A DNA stretch of 64,000 nucleotides from Deinococcales bacterium (lineage in GTDB: Bacteria; Deinococcota; Deinococci; Deinococcales; JAAFIG01), in assembly GCA_013298595.1 (NCBI GenBank), contig JAAFIG010000003.1, positions 164,460 through 228,459 on the forward strand, in the 5' to 3' direction. Positions within the stretch are counted from its first letter, which is position 1; every line of letters begins with the position of its first letter. Of this stretch, positions 43,725 to 52,699 are shown one piece after another. A program made the translations under genes and the position numbers. A model generated the notes under the pieces. It was not told the DNA's origin and ran no database searches. It saw nothing but the letters and a program-made list of their open reading frames with translations.

Positions 43725-44648
43725 ATGCCCTTAGTATCTGGTGGAGCAATTCTAACCGCAGCCCGAGCAGGAAAATACGGTGTTGGTGCGTTCAATTCTA
43801 ATAATCTCGAGTTTACCCAAGCTATTCTGGAAACTGCCGAGAAACTCAAAAGCCCTGTGATCCTACAAATTTCCGAGGGCGCTCGTAAGTACGGCGGAAC
43901 CGAAAATTTAGCCCATATGATGGCTGATATGGCATCTCGAGTTTCTGTGCCTGTGGCAATTCATCAAGATCATGGCTCGAGTTTAGATATTTGTAAAAGT
44001 GCTATTGCCGCTGGTTTTACCAGTGTAATGATTGATGCTTCGCATGATGCTTTTGAAGAAAATGTGCGAATCACCAAAGAAGTGGTCGAGTACGCTCACG
44101 CTCATGGTGTGACTGTCGAAGCTGAACTTGGTCGTTTAGGTGGTATCGAAGAGCATGTCAATGTTTCTGCTGAAGATGCGTTTTTAACCGACCCTGAAGA
44201 AGCTGCGCGGTTTATCGAATTAACTGGTGTGGATTACCTTGCCATTGCTATCGGCACAAGCCACGGTGCCTACAAAGGCAAAGGTCGCCCATTTATTGAT
44301 CATGCCCGCATTGAAAAAATTGCTACACTTACCCCAATTCCACTTGTGATGCACGGTGCAAGTGGTGTACCACAATGGTTGACAGATCGTTTTAAAGCAG
44401 CGGGTGGTGAAATAGGGGAAGCCGCTGGTATCCACGATGATGACTTGCGGCGCAGTACCCAATTTGGCATTGCTAAAGTCAATATTGATACCGATTTACG
44501 TTTAGCATTCACCACCGCTGTACGTGAAGTGCTCTTAAAGAACCCCGCTGAATTCGATCCGCGTAAAATTCTTGGACCCGCTAAAGATGTGATGAAAGAA
44601 ATCGCAGCTCATCGTATGCAGGTGCTAGGAAGTGCAGGAAAAGCCTAA
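43725..44648 (+). CDS. fba: Class II fructose-bisphosphate aldolase
   Basis: A zinc-dependent aldolase of glycolysis and gluconeogenesis, 307 residues. MPLVSGGAILTAARAGKYGV and AFNSNNLEFTQAI open the barrel; HQDHGSSLDICKSAI holds zinc and catalytic residues; MHGASGVPQWL is the phosphate-binding loop. The strong AGGAGGT (43714-43720) fixes the start. The frame is open upstream but unsupported. A strong terminator follows. Confidence 0.95.
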   Translation: MPLVSGGAILTAARAGKYGVGAFNSNNLEFTQAILETAEKLKSPVILQISEGARKYGGTENLAHMMADMASRVSVPVAIHQDHGSSLDICKSAIAAGFTSVMIDASHDAFEENVRITKEVVEYAHAHGVTVEAELGRLGGIEEHVNVSAEDAFLTDPEEAARFIELTGVDYLAIAIGTSHGAYKGKGRPFIDHARIEKIATLTPIPLVMHGASGVPQWLTDRFKAAGGEIGEAAGIHDDDLRRSTQFGIAKVNIDTDLRLAFTTAVREVLLKNPAEFDPRKILGPAKDVMKEIAAHRMQVLGSAGKA

Positions 44649-44663
44649 CTCGAGATTTTTTGC

Positions 44664-44701
44664 ATAAGACGAGTGCTTTGCAAAGCACTCGTCTTATTTT
44701 T
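44664..44701 (+). terminator. Terminator of fba
   Basis: ATAAGACGAGTGCTTTGC is followed at once by its reverse complement AAAGCACTCGTCTTAT, giving a long near-perfect stem, then TTTTTG. Confidence 0.9.
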
Positions 44702-45040
44702 GTGAATTACCTCAAGTAATCATTTTAACTTTAGTCAAAAATTTTACGCACTCCATTTTTTGACCAATCATTGCAAAGCAATATCTTGATAACTCGAGTT
44801 ACTAAAACATTGTGTACCACATTACTTTAGTCATAAATCATGTAAATACTTGTTGTGCAAAGCAGTTAGACGAATTGTAAAACAAATTAACCTGTCACTG
44901 ACCAGAATTACCGCTTGACTCTAACACGAGGTCAGACAGCATGATTCTAAACGGACATCGAGACCTCCCGCTTGATGTCCACTTTTATTGATATGCCACG
45001 TTGAACACCACTAAACAACCACTCAACACAAAAAGCACTT
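44702..45040. other. Gene-free AT-rich gap before the ROK kinase
   Basis: I see no gene. A hairpin GGACATC (44953-44959) / GATGTCC (44974-44980) followed by ACTTTTATT is a weak terminator candidate. A 16-codon frame from ATG 44941 covers it and has a poor ribosome-binding site; I do not call it. Confidence 0.5.
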
Positions 45041-45068
45041 TTGCAGAACAAACCACAAATGGTACGCT
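45041..45068 (+). promoter_or_regulatory. Promoter of the ROK kinase gene
   Basis: TTGCAG (45041-45046), 16 bp, TACGCT (45063-45068), then 7 nt to ATG 45076. This is the clearest complete example here of the leaderless pattern with a -35 box. Confidence 0.65.
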
Positions 45069-45075
45069 GCACAAT

Positions 45076-45957
45076 ATGCAAACGCTCCTCGGAATAGACC
45101 TCGGTGGAACAAAAATAGCCGCCGCCGCCGTACAAAATGGCAAAATCATCGCCAAAGTCATCATTCCCACACCCAAAGATGGTGCACAGAGCGTCTTTGC
45201 AGCCATGATCGAAGCTGCCAAAGAGGTCTTAAAAACAGCCCCAGCTTCCCGAGTTGGTGTTGGCGTACCAGGTCCACTTGATTTCAAAAAAGGCGAAATT
45301 AAATTTGCTCCCAACATCAACGGTATTATCAACGCCCCAGTGGTCGCTGCAATCTCTGCTGGGCTAGGCTTACCAGTCGAACTCGAGAACGATGCCAACG
45401 CCGCAGGTCTTGCCGAACACACGTATGGTGCAGGGCGAGGCGCAAGCTCGAGTTACTTCATCACCATTTCCACAGGTATTGGCGGTGGCATCATCATCAA
45501 CGACCGCGTTTGGCGAGGCGCAAATGGTATCGCAGGCGAAATTGGACATATCACCGCTTTACCAGGTGGTGTGATTGCAGGTAGTGGCGTATCAGGCGCA
45601 CTCGAGGCAGTTGCCAGTGGAACAGCCATGGCTCGAGATGCCACTTATGCTTATGCCCGCCCCGTTGACACCAAAGAATTATTTGCTATGGCAGAAGCAG
45701 GCGATTGGAAAGCGCTGAAAATTGTCAATCAAGCTGCGTTTTACATTGGCACAGCCATAGGCGACTTACAAAAAAACCTCGACCCTGAGGTGTTCGTACT
45801 TGGTGGTGGTGTCTCCGAAGTCGGCGATTTCTTCTTAGATAAAATCCGAGCCGTTGCCGAAGATGGTGCAAAAGGCTTTGCCATACCCGTGATTCGCAAA
45901 GCAGTACTTGGCAGTGATGCAGGTGTGATTGGGGCAGCGCTGGCAGCTCGAGAGTAA
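45076..45957 (+). CDS. ROK-family sugar kinase without zinc cysteines
   Basis: 293 residues. ATP motif LLGIDLGGTKIAAAAVQ and sugar-binding ELENDANAAGLAEH and GEIGHITALPGG identify a ROK glucokinase/allose kinase type. The normal zinc motif (CxCGxxGCxE) is replaced by IAGSGVSGALEAV, with all three cysteines lost but the final Glu kept. The His of GEIGH remains. ATG 45076 is used since TTG 45001 would add 25 residues before the glycine loop. The sugar is probably glucose or a close relative. Confidence 0.9.
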   Translation: MQTLLGIDLGGTKIAAAAVQNGKIIAKVIIPTPKDGAQSVFAAMIEAAKEVLKTAPASRVGVGVPGPLDFKKGEIKFAPNINGIINAPVVAAISAGLGLPVELENDANAAGLAEHTYGAGRGASSSYFITISTGIGGGIIINDRVWRGANGIAGEIGHITALPGGVIAGSGVSGALEAVASGTAMARDATYAYARPVDTKELFAMAEAGDWKALKIVNQAAFYIGTAIGDLQKNLDPEVFVLGGGVSEVGDFFLDKIRAVAEDGAKGFAIPVIRKAVLGSDAGVIGAALAARE

Positions 45958-46216
45958 CATAAAAATTGTGCATATTGGGCAGGGATTTCAGTCGGGTTAA
46001 CAATTTGGTGCCAATGGGTGGCATCAAAACTTCGCTCGGGGTGAAGGTGGGCAAATCCGAGAGTGTGCTTGGGTTTGTATCTCCATTCATGTGCGAAGAC
46101 CCAAGGTAAGCCGTAGCATAAAGATACCTTTAATCTTTAACTTTTGACCTTTTCTCTTGTTTTCGCTGTGGCATAAGCTGTGAGCAGGAAGCAAAACTCG
46201 AGGGCATGGGGTGGGT

Positions 46217-46250
46217 GATTACGGTTTGATTACGGTTTGAGGATTAAATT
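46217..46250 (+). promoter_or_regulatory. Direct-repeat activator site and promoter 1
   Basis: GATTACG at 46217-46223 and again at 46228-46234 (11-bp period), then exactly 10 bp to TAAATT (46245-46250). Same layout as the sites at 47097 and 50453. It precedes the papain-like protease gene; the last CTCGAG of the flank is at about 46200. Confidence 0.75.
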
Positions 46251-46322
46251 AAAACGAGTAAAGTAGAGGATGCGTAGACGACATGGACTTTGGCACAAAA
46301 AATTTTGATGTTGGGGGAATAA

Positions 46323-47090
46323 GTGGAAGAGAGAATTTACAATTGCTTGCCTTCAGTTAGATTGGTAACAGATTGGGATTATTCCATAGCCTATGCTTCA
46401 ATTAGAATGTCTGCAACGCCAGATTACCAATTACCTGCTTCCCACAACCTACATAAACGTTGGTGGAAAATACAAAACCAAGGCAATACAGGTGCTTGTG
46501 TAGGATTTGCACTTGCAGACTCAGTCTTACGCTGGCATTTTGTGCAGTGCAAAAAAATTATAAAATCTGAATCCTTATCTACACGCTTCATCTGGATTGC
46601 TGCAAAAGAAACAGATCAATACAGAGATTTTCCAACTTCATTTATAGAGCAAGAAGGCACCAGTCTGAAATCCGCCCTCCAAATTGCACAGCGCCTTGGA
46701 GTTGTACGAGATCGTGATTTTCCTGACACCATTTATATGGGAAGAAGTTCCACATTTTATGCCAATGCGGCAAGACTTAGGATCAGTAGCTTTTTTTTCT
46801 TACATAAAGATTTCAGTATTTGGAGAAAATGGATATTTGATCATGGTCCGATTTTAGTTAGGCTCGAAGTTGATAGTCATTTTGCTAGTGCGAACAAAAA
46901 TACAGTTTTAAAAAATTTTGATTCTAATTCTGTACTTGGATCTCATGCTGTTGCAGTGGTCGGTTTTGAAGGTGAGAACTTTATTATTCGGAATAGTTAC
47001 GGCATCAATTGGGGTAATAGAGGATTCGTCATTGCTAGTCAAGACTACCTAACTCAAGCCGTGTCAGAGGCTTTTGGTGTAACGATTTAG
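46323..47090 (+). CDS. Papain-like (C1) cysteine protease domain protein
   Basis: 255 residues, no signal peptide. The catalytic Cys is in QNQGNTGACVGFALADSV, the His in GSHAVAVVGFEGENF, and the Asn in RNSYGINWGNRGFV, the C1A order. The first 45 residues (LPSVRLVTDWDYSIAYAS) may be a short pro-part. Start GTG 46323 has GGGGGA 5 nt upstream. A 25-codon frame from ATG 46283 overlaps the start. The gene is AT-rich without CTCGAG. Transcription is expected from the direct-repeat promoter about 70 bp upstream. Confidence 0.8.
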   Translation: MEERIYNCLPSVRLVTDWDYSIAYASIRMSATPDYQLPASHNLHKRWWKIQNQGNTGACVGFALADSVLRWHFVQCKKIIKSESLSTRFIWIAAKETDQYRDFPTSFIEQEGTSLKSALQIAQRLGVVRDRDFPDTIYMGRSSTFYANAARLRISSFFFLHKDFSIWRKWIFDHGPILVRLEVDSHFASANKNTVLKNFDSNSVLGSHAVAVVGFEGENFIIRNSYGINWGNRGFVIASQDYLTQAVSEAFGVTI

Positions 47091-47096
47091 GAATCG

Positions 47097-47130
47097 GATT
47101 ACGTTTTGATTACGGTACAATTTTTATAGT
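47097..47130 (+). promoter_or_regulatory. Direct-repeat activator site and promoter 2
   Basis: GATTACG at 47097-47103 and 47108-47114, spacer TTTT, then 10 bp (GTACAATTTT) to TATAGT (47125-47130). TACAAT inside the spacer is an alternative -10. The site precedes the 155-residue gene by 30 bp. Confidence 0.75.
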
Positions 47131-47159
47131 CATACTCGAAGTTTTCAAAGGAGAATAAT

Positions 47160-47627
47160 ATGGCATTTAGTATTCAAACCGACTCAAGTGGCAATCTTAT
47201 TTACGATGACGGGAGTAAACGGGTCTATATATACGGCTGCAATTTACATGTGACAGAAAATAAGCTTCCGCCAGGACAAGGGTTAATTCCAAGTCGTGCA
47301 AGTATTTCTAGTGATTCAACGGTAGTAGATGCTGTGTGTCCGTGGCAACCACTGCTATTGCAAGATTGGGATAACAAAACCAATGGGCTTAGGGGAACCT
47401 TTGATAATGACTATCGAAGTAGCATAAAAAAATCAACTGCCACAGAGGCAAAGCAGCAACACTTGCGGTATCAATTCTGGCAGCTTTATATTTTCGTAGG
47501 CGACACAACAACAGCGACAGACCGTTCGATTACGAGTTTGTGGCGACAAATCACTGGTACAATAGCACCTATTTATACGCCGAGTTCAAGTACAGGGACT
47601 AACCCTCCCCCAGCAGTTGGTCCGTAA
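47160..47627 (+). CDS. Hypothetical protein with Ser/Thr/Pro-rich tail
   Basis: 155 residues I do not recognise. It opens MAFSIQTDSSGNLIYDDGSK, lacks a signal peptide, and ends with a low-complexity tail (YTPSSSTGTNPPPAVGP). The middle has several Trp (WQPLLLQDWD, RYQFWQLYIF). AAGGAG lies 7 nt before the ATG. It is the second gene with the direct-repeat promoter. It ends one base before the stop of the convergent regulator gene. Confidence 0.6.
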   Translation: MAFSIQTDSSGNLIYDDGSKRVYIYGCNLHVTENKLPPGQGLIPSRASISSDSTVVDAVCPWQPLLLQDWDNKTNGLRGTFDNDYRSSIKKSTATEAKQQHLRYQFWQLYIFVGDTTTATDRSITSLWRQITGTIAPIYTPSSSTGTNPPPAVGP

Positions 47628-50432
47628 CTACTCAAACAAAGCCATAGCTTTGGTGTTATCCGAAATTTTATCAAACATCAAGTTATTTTTTTTAATTAAA
47701 TCACTGGCTTTCTCTTCAACCCAGTGATTTAATATTTTTTGTCCATATAGGAATTGTAAAACAGTTATCACCTTTTCAATCTCATTTTTCAAAATAAAAA
47801 GATTCGCCAGAATGTATAGAGAGAACTGCAAAGGTAAAGGTAAATTTTTTTCAATAGATTTTTTTATAGAAAATAATATCTCTTTTTCGGCAGAAACATA
47901 ATCCATTTCATAGATTTTTAATTCAGATAATGCAATTTTATAGAAAACTTGTGTGTTTTCTGAAACAAACGCAAAATTTTCAACAAAATATGCAGCTTGT
48001 CTTTTTGCTTCTTTAATATTTTTGTTTTTTGTATAAAAAAATATTTGATAAATTTTATTCATTTGAAGAACATGATTTTCTTTATATTTTAATGCCGCAA
48101 GCTCATTTCTCAATAACATTTTTTCAAGAGAAATTCGATTTTTTTCAAAAAAAATATAAAATTGAATTACTGCTAATTCTAAATAAATTAAATTCATGTT
48201 ATTTTTTGTGGATTTATATATTTTTAAAGCATCATTATAAAATCTTATCGCCTTTTTATAATTACCTTGAAATACATAAATTTCCGCAATATTATGCTTT
48301 GCCATTGCTCTTCTTGTTATATTTTGATTTGAATTAGCAATATCTTCCATTTCAGTAAAATATTTTATTGCTAAGTCAAGTTTTAATAAAGTCCGAGATA
48401 TAACACCTAGAACATTTAAAATCTTTAATCGAAAGTTGTCATTTAATCTTTCTGAGAAATCATAAACCATTTCTGCATATAAAGTAGCTTTTTCATAAGA
48501 ATTATATCGGTGTAACAACCATGCTGCATTGATTCCCAATACCCCCAAAGCCTGTATTAATTCACTATCCTCTGCTCCTGTCTTCTCTGTCAACACCATC
48601 CTCGGCTCGAGAACCTGTATGGCAGCTTCAAACAACTGCACACCTTCCTCAAATCTCGCTCTTGCATCAAATAAACTGACCACATCTTGCAATCGGTCGA
48701 ACCGCGCTAAATCTGGGTGTTCGCATAACCAACCCCAAGCCACCTTAATATTCTCGAGGTCGGTTTCAAATGCTCCTAATACCATTCCCGCTTGGACTGT
48801 TCGCACCAGTGGCGCATTCTGCTCGAGCCAGCTGAGGAACACTTCGGCATGGGCGGCTTTGGCACTTTTGGCTTCTTTGGGGATACTCTCGAGGACTTCT
48901 AAACTGTACTGGGCAATCAGCGGATGAAGTCTGTACCGTCCGTTTTGTTGATTCTGCACCAAGGATTTTGCTACTAATGCCGCAATCACTGTGAAATTGC
49001 TATTCATGACTTGAAGTGCCGCTACCCTCGAGAAGCCATCACGAAATGTAGCTAGGCGCATCAACCCTAGGCGTTGCGGGTTGCTCAGCAGCGACCATGA
49101 CCAGTTAAACACGGCTCGCATACTGCGGTGACGCTCGCGCCCACCCTGAGCCTCGAGTGCATCAAGGTGTTGTTGTAAGGCTTCTAAGATTGCCTCGAGT
49201 GGTAAAACTGTAATTAAAGCTGCTGCCAATTCGATTGCCAGTGGAAATCGCTCGAGTAAATTACAAATTTTAATTGCGGTTTTAGTATGCCAAACAAAAT
49301 TTGTACCTGTGCGCCGACACGCTAAGTCCAGTAACTCGAGGGCGGATTCATCGTCGGCAAAACCCTCAAGTGGGAAAACTGTTTCTCCTAGTACTCCAAG
49401 GCGCTCGCGGCTGGTTAGAAGAATTTTGAGGTTAGGGCAGGATTCAAGTAGATGTTCTAAAGTTTCGCCAATGCTGACCAGATGCTCGGCGTTATCAAGC
49501 AGCAAGACAATGTTTTTTAAGCCAATTTGGGTTTTGAGTTGCTCGAGTGGTTCAGAAGTGCTTTCACGGTAACTCATGGCGCGTAAACACGCACTGAGAA
49601 CATCAGTTGGCTCGAGAATTGACTCGAGTGGTATAAAAAAAGTGCTGTGGGTTTCGGGTAAACCACGCAGCACCTCAAGCGCAAGACGGGATTTACCTGC
49701 GCCACCATAACCAACAATCGTGATGAGTCGCTGATTTTGCACTAAAGTTTCGAGAGCGGCTTGTTCGCTACGAAACACAAACCCAGAAATAGCACTAGGC
49801 AAGTTCCGCACTATGACTTTACTTCGATCTGGGATTTGAATATTCAAATCCAGCAGTTCTTGACGTACCACTACCACTAAATCATGCCTGCAATCCTCGA
49901 GAATACCAAATAAAACCAGTAAATCCTCTGACTCGAGTGGCACAGTTTGAGAAAGCCCATGTGCGGCAATAGCATGTTGTGAAGCGGCTGGTAGGTCAGC
50001 TTGTTCTAAAGCAATTAAGGCTAAGTGCAAATAAGCCTTAGTCACTCGAACTGTAATTAATTCTCGAGTTACCAACACCCATTCTTCAAATTCACTTGAG
50101 TCGAATTGCAAACCATCCAAGAAAACCCCTGAATACAATGCCACTGCACCAGCTTCATCACCAGCATCCAATTTCTCGAGGAGCAAACTGGCATCGCACG
50201 AAATAGCACATGCCAAGGTTTTTTGTTCCTCGAGCAGTACACCAGCCGTTCGGAGTTGTTGCAAAGCAATTCGCAAACTCGCAGCGGCATCTGAGGCTTG
50301 CCCCCACAATAATTCTCTGGCATGACTTCTGGGTTTTCGACCCTCGAGTGCCAAATACGCTAATAGTGACAGGGTTTTAGGGCGTGTTAAAGCATTATTC
50401 TCGAGTGCTAATTTCCCCAGTGTGATCAGCAT
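47628..50432 (-). CDS. BTAD/NB-ARC/TPR transcriptional activator (SARP/AfsR-like)
   Basis: 934 residues. About 1-70 form a winged helix (LLAYLALEGRKPRSHARELL); 80-200 a BTAD; the NB-ARC ATPase has P-loop GYGGAGKS at 241-248, Walker B LLLDNAEHL and LLTSRERLGVLGE. From about 560 to the end are TPR repeats (QNITRRAMAKHNIAEIYVFQ). SARP-type proteins bind direct repeats near -35 and recruit polymerase. Codons for residues 1-609 carry frequent CTCGAG; 610-934 carry none and are AT-rich, suggesting a replaced 3' part. TAGAAT with TG extension lies 6 nt before the ATG. Its own promoter overlaps site 3. Confidence 0.88.
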   Translation of the reverse strand: MLITLGKLALENNALTRPKTLSLLAYLALEGRKPRSHARELLWGQASDAAASLRIALQQLRTAGVLLEEQKTLACAISCDASLLLEKLDAGDEAGAVALYSGVFLDGLQFDSSEFEEWVLVTRELITVRVTKAYLHLALIALEQADLPAASQHAIAAHGLSQTVPLESEDLLVLFGILEDCRHDLVVVVRQELLDLNIQIPDRSKVIVRNLPSAISGFVFRSEQAALETLVQNQRLITIVGYGGAGKSRLALEVLRGLPETHSTFFIPLESILEPTDVLSACLRAMSYRESTSEPLEQLKTQIGLKNIVLLLDNAEHLVSIGETLEHLLESCPNLKILLTSRERLGVLGETVFPLEGFADDESALELLDLACRRTGTNFVWHTKTAIKICNLLERFPLAIELAAALITVLPLEAILEALQQHLDALEAQGGRERHRSMRAVFNWSWSLLSNPQRLGLMRLATFRDGFSRVAALQVMNSNFTVIAALVAKSLVQNQQNGRYRLHPLIAQYSLEVLESIPKEAKSAKAAHAEVFLSWLEQNAPLVRTVQAGMVLGAFETDLENIKVAWGWLCEHPDLARFDRLQDVVSLFDARARFEEGVQLFEAAIQVLEPRMVLTEKTGAEDSELIQALGVLGINAAWLLHRYNSYEKATLYAEMVYDFSERLNDNFRLKILNVLGVISRTLLKLDLAIKYFTEMEDIANSNQNITRRAMAKHNIAEIYVFQGNYKKAIRFYNDALKIYKSTKNNMNLIYLELAVIQFYIFFEKNRISLEKMLLRNELAALKYKENHVLQMNKIYQIFFYTKNKNIKEAKRQAAYFVENFAFVSENTQVFYKIALSELKIYEMDYVSAEKEILFSIKKSIEKNLPLPLQFSLYILANLFILKNEIEKVITVLQFLYGQKILNHWVEEKASDLIKKNNLMFDKISDNTKAMALFE

Positions 50433-50452
50433 GTGAGAATTCTAACAGTTTT

Positions 50453-50486
50453 GATTACGCCTCGGTTACGGTACACAAATTATATT
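50453..50486. promoter_or_regulatory. Direct-repeat activator site and promoter 3 (divergent)
   Basis: GATTACG (50453-50459), CCTC, GGTTACG (50464-50470), then 10 bp to TATATT (50481-50486), reading rightward. On the other strand the site covers the -35 region of the regulator's own promoter (-10 TAGAAT at 50444-50439), so both activation of the right-hand gene and self-control are plausible. Confidence 0.75.
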
Positions 50487-50577
50487 GCGCTCAAGTCAAA
50501 TTAAAGTACAAAAAATAAAAAGACAACAATTAATAAAGCTGAACCCAAACAATCGAGATTTCTCTGGAGGTACGAAT

Positions 50578-52551
50578 ATGAACTCTAAACTGAAAAACCT
50601 TATTTACTGTCTTATAGTATGCCTGACTGCTACTAGCCAGTCAGTGGCACAAACTGACATCACAGATATTTCGTTTTCCTTTGGACCAGACACACCATTA
50701 GTACTTGAGTGGACAGAGTTTCAACAAGGTTATCGCCTTCGAGTTGAAAATACATCAAAAAATAAGAGGGTTCTTGAGTGGGTAGCTGCACGGATTAAAC
50801 CTAGTGATGGGTTTTCAGAATCAATTTTAAAAATGATCAAAATATCAAAAGAAGAGTCATGCAAAACTATATCCTCAGCAAGCGGGTCTAACTCTCAAAA
50901 AATATGTGGGTATGTTGTAGCCAATTTATCTAACTTACAGCCTCGCAGCTCAAATTATATTACGTTACAAGTTAGCTCTAAACAATTTAAACTTCCAACG
51001 CGTCCTATAAAGTTCGTTTTAACATTGAACGAAACAAATTATGTTTCAGCATCACGAATCATTATCATTAAACCACCAGCTATACAAACTGACACCGATA
51101 AGCGAACTATTAGAATCTATACCTTTAACTTCTTAAATTGGAATCTCACTACATTAACTGGATTGAACTTACTTCAATCTGACTTATTTACAATTAATTC
51201 AATAAAAAGGCTTTGTGGGCGCAGTAATTTTTTGCAAACCGTGTGTATTGCTGATAGCACATTTAGTACTTTTAATGGGGATTTCGACCCAACTGACTAT
51301 GAACCACTAATTTTTCAAGGTACAAGTTCAAACCTATATGCAAAAATCAACTGGAATACGAACAATACTGGGCTGATATTAGACTTTGAGAAAGCTAAAA
51401 ATGAAACTTTCCCCGAAGGAGATTATGAAGCAACTTCAACCCGATTTGTAGGAACTGATCCGAGTAAATCGGTTAGTTTAAAGCTTGAAGTGAGGTCACA
51501 CTGGTTTATTGTTCTTTTACTGATTTTCATTGGACTATTTCTTGCCCTTGTTTTACGAATCCTACAGGGTAGCCCCGTCGAAAATCTTTTGCATCGAGTA
51601 GATAAAGCCAAGCTCAATTTTATTGATACTACAGGGGTATTACCATTTGAAAGCAACTATAACATCAAAAAAGCGATCTATTTACACGCATGGGATTTAA
51701 TTGAAAAAATCCAAAAACTTCGATTCCAAAACTCAGGAATAGTAACAGCCAACACTGTTGGATTTAGTGATTTGGAAGAGCAAGTTAAAAAATATGAAGA
51801 CCTGCCTAATCAATGGCATAAATTTATGCTCAATCTAAAAAACATTAAGAGAATAAACGGAAATCAGATTCAAATCCCGCAGAACCTACAACTACCAACA
51901 TCTTTTCAAAAGCAGTTAAGTGCCTCTCAAAGTCAAGATCTCAAAGTAGAAATATTAAACGGAGCAAGCATAAGCAACGCAAGCAAACAAGTTACACCTA
52001 CATATCTTGCAAGTTTCTTTGAAGAAATTGAAAATAGATTTGACCTAGCTAAAACAATAGTCACGGCAAATCCATCAGCTAATCAAAATACTGGAATACG
52101 TGTCTTAATTAAAAAATCATGGATTATCACAACTTGCTTGATTATTTCGGCTATTTTTATTTACCTCATTACTCATGAAGCAAATTCCAATACTCGGGAA
52201 TGGCAAGCCAAAGTCCTTATTTTCTGCATAACTCTCACCTTGGTCAGTTGGTTATGGACTCGAGTTATCTGGATCATCCAATGGTATTCGATGATCTTCA
52301 TAGAATTTCTTTCACCAAAAAAGCATCCTAATCAACCCTCTTTAATCAATATCAACTGGTGGGATACTTTACCTATCTTTATTGCAATCTTAGTTGCACT
52401 GATCAATGGGTTAAATGAGTTCTATCTTAAACTTTCGCCAACACCGCTGCTTCAACAACTCTTTTTCATAGCATGGGGTTTTGGTTCGACCACAGCAGTA
52501 CAAGCCCTCTTTATAATTTTAGAGAAATCACCCCTAGGACGTTATTTCTAG
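50578..52551 (+). CDS. Large membrane protein of unknown function
   Basis: 657 residues. A signal peptide (LIYCLIVCLTATSQSVAQ) leads to a periplasmic domain of about 300 residues, then a membrane segment (WFIVLLLIFIGLFLALVLRI), a cytoplasmic stretch of about 190 residues, and four further membrane segments near the C-terminus (IITTCLIISAIFIYLIT, VLIFCITLTLVSWLW and others). No family recognised. GGAGGT before ATG 50578 fixes the start. CTCGAG occurs only once, near the 3' end. Expression is expected from direct-repeat promoter 3. Confidence 0.7.
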   Translation: MNSKLKNLIYCLIVCLTATSQSVAQTDITDISFSFGPDTPLVLEWTEFQQGYRLRVENTSKNKRVLEWVAARIKPSDGFSESILKMIKISKEESCKTISSASGSNSQKICGYVVANLSNLQPRSSNYITLQVSSKQFKLPTRPIKFVLTLNETNYVSASRIIIIKPPAIQTDTDKRTIRIYTFNFLNWNLTTLTGLNLLQSDLFTINSIKRLCGRSNFLQTVCIADSTFSTFNGDFDPTDYEPLIFQGTSSNLYAKINWNTNNTGLILDFEKAKNETFPEGDYEATSTRFVGTDPSKSVSLKLEVRSHWFIVLLLIFIGLFLALVLRILQGSPVENLLHRVDKAKLNFIDTTGVLPFESNYNIKKAIYLHAWDLIEKIQKLRFQNSGIVTANTVGFSDLEEQVKKYEDLPNQWHKFMLNLKNIKRINGNQIQIPQNLQLPTSFQKQLSASQSQDLKVEILNGASISNASKQVTPTYLASFFEEIENRFDLAKTIVTANPSANQNTGIRVLIKKSWIITTCLIISAIFIYLITHEANSNTREWQAKVLIFCITLTLVSWLWTRVIWIIQWYSMIFIEFLSPKKHPNQPSLININWWDTLPIFIAILVALINGLNEFYLKLSPTPLLQQLFFIAWGFGSTTAVQALFIILEKSPLGRYF

Positions 52552-52699
52552 AATTTTATATATTAAAAACTCGAGAATACTACCAACGCAGCATCGAAAT
52601 ACTCATTACTATGCAACCTAACAAAAAGTGTGTTTCATTGGAGCTATAGGGTTACATTTGAATTGATGAGATTCGAGAGTGGAATACTTGGAGAATATC

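Noticed and set aside
44941-44991. Sixteen-codon leader frame before the ROK kinase
   Set aside because: Poor ribosome-binding site; a separate promoter for the kinase lies downstream.
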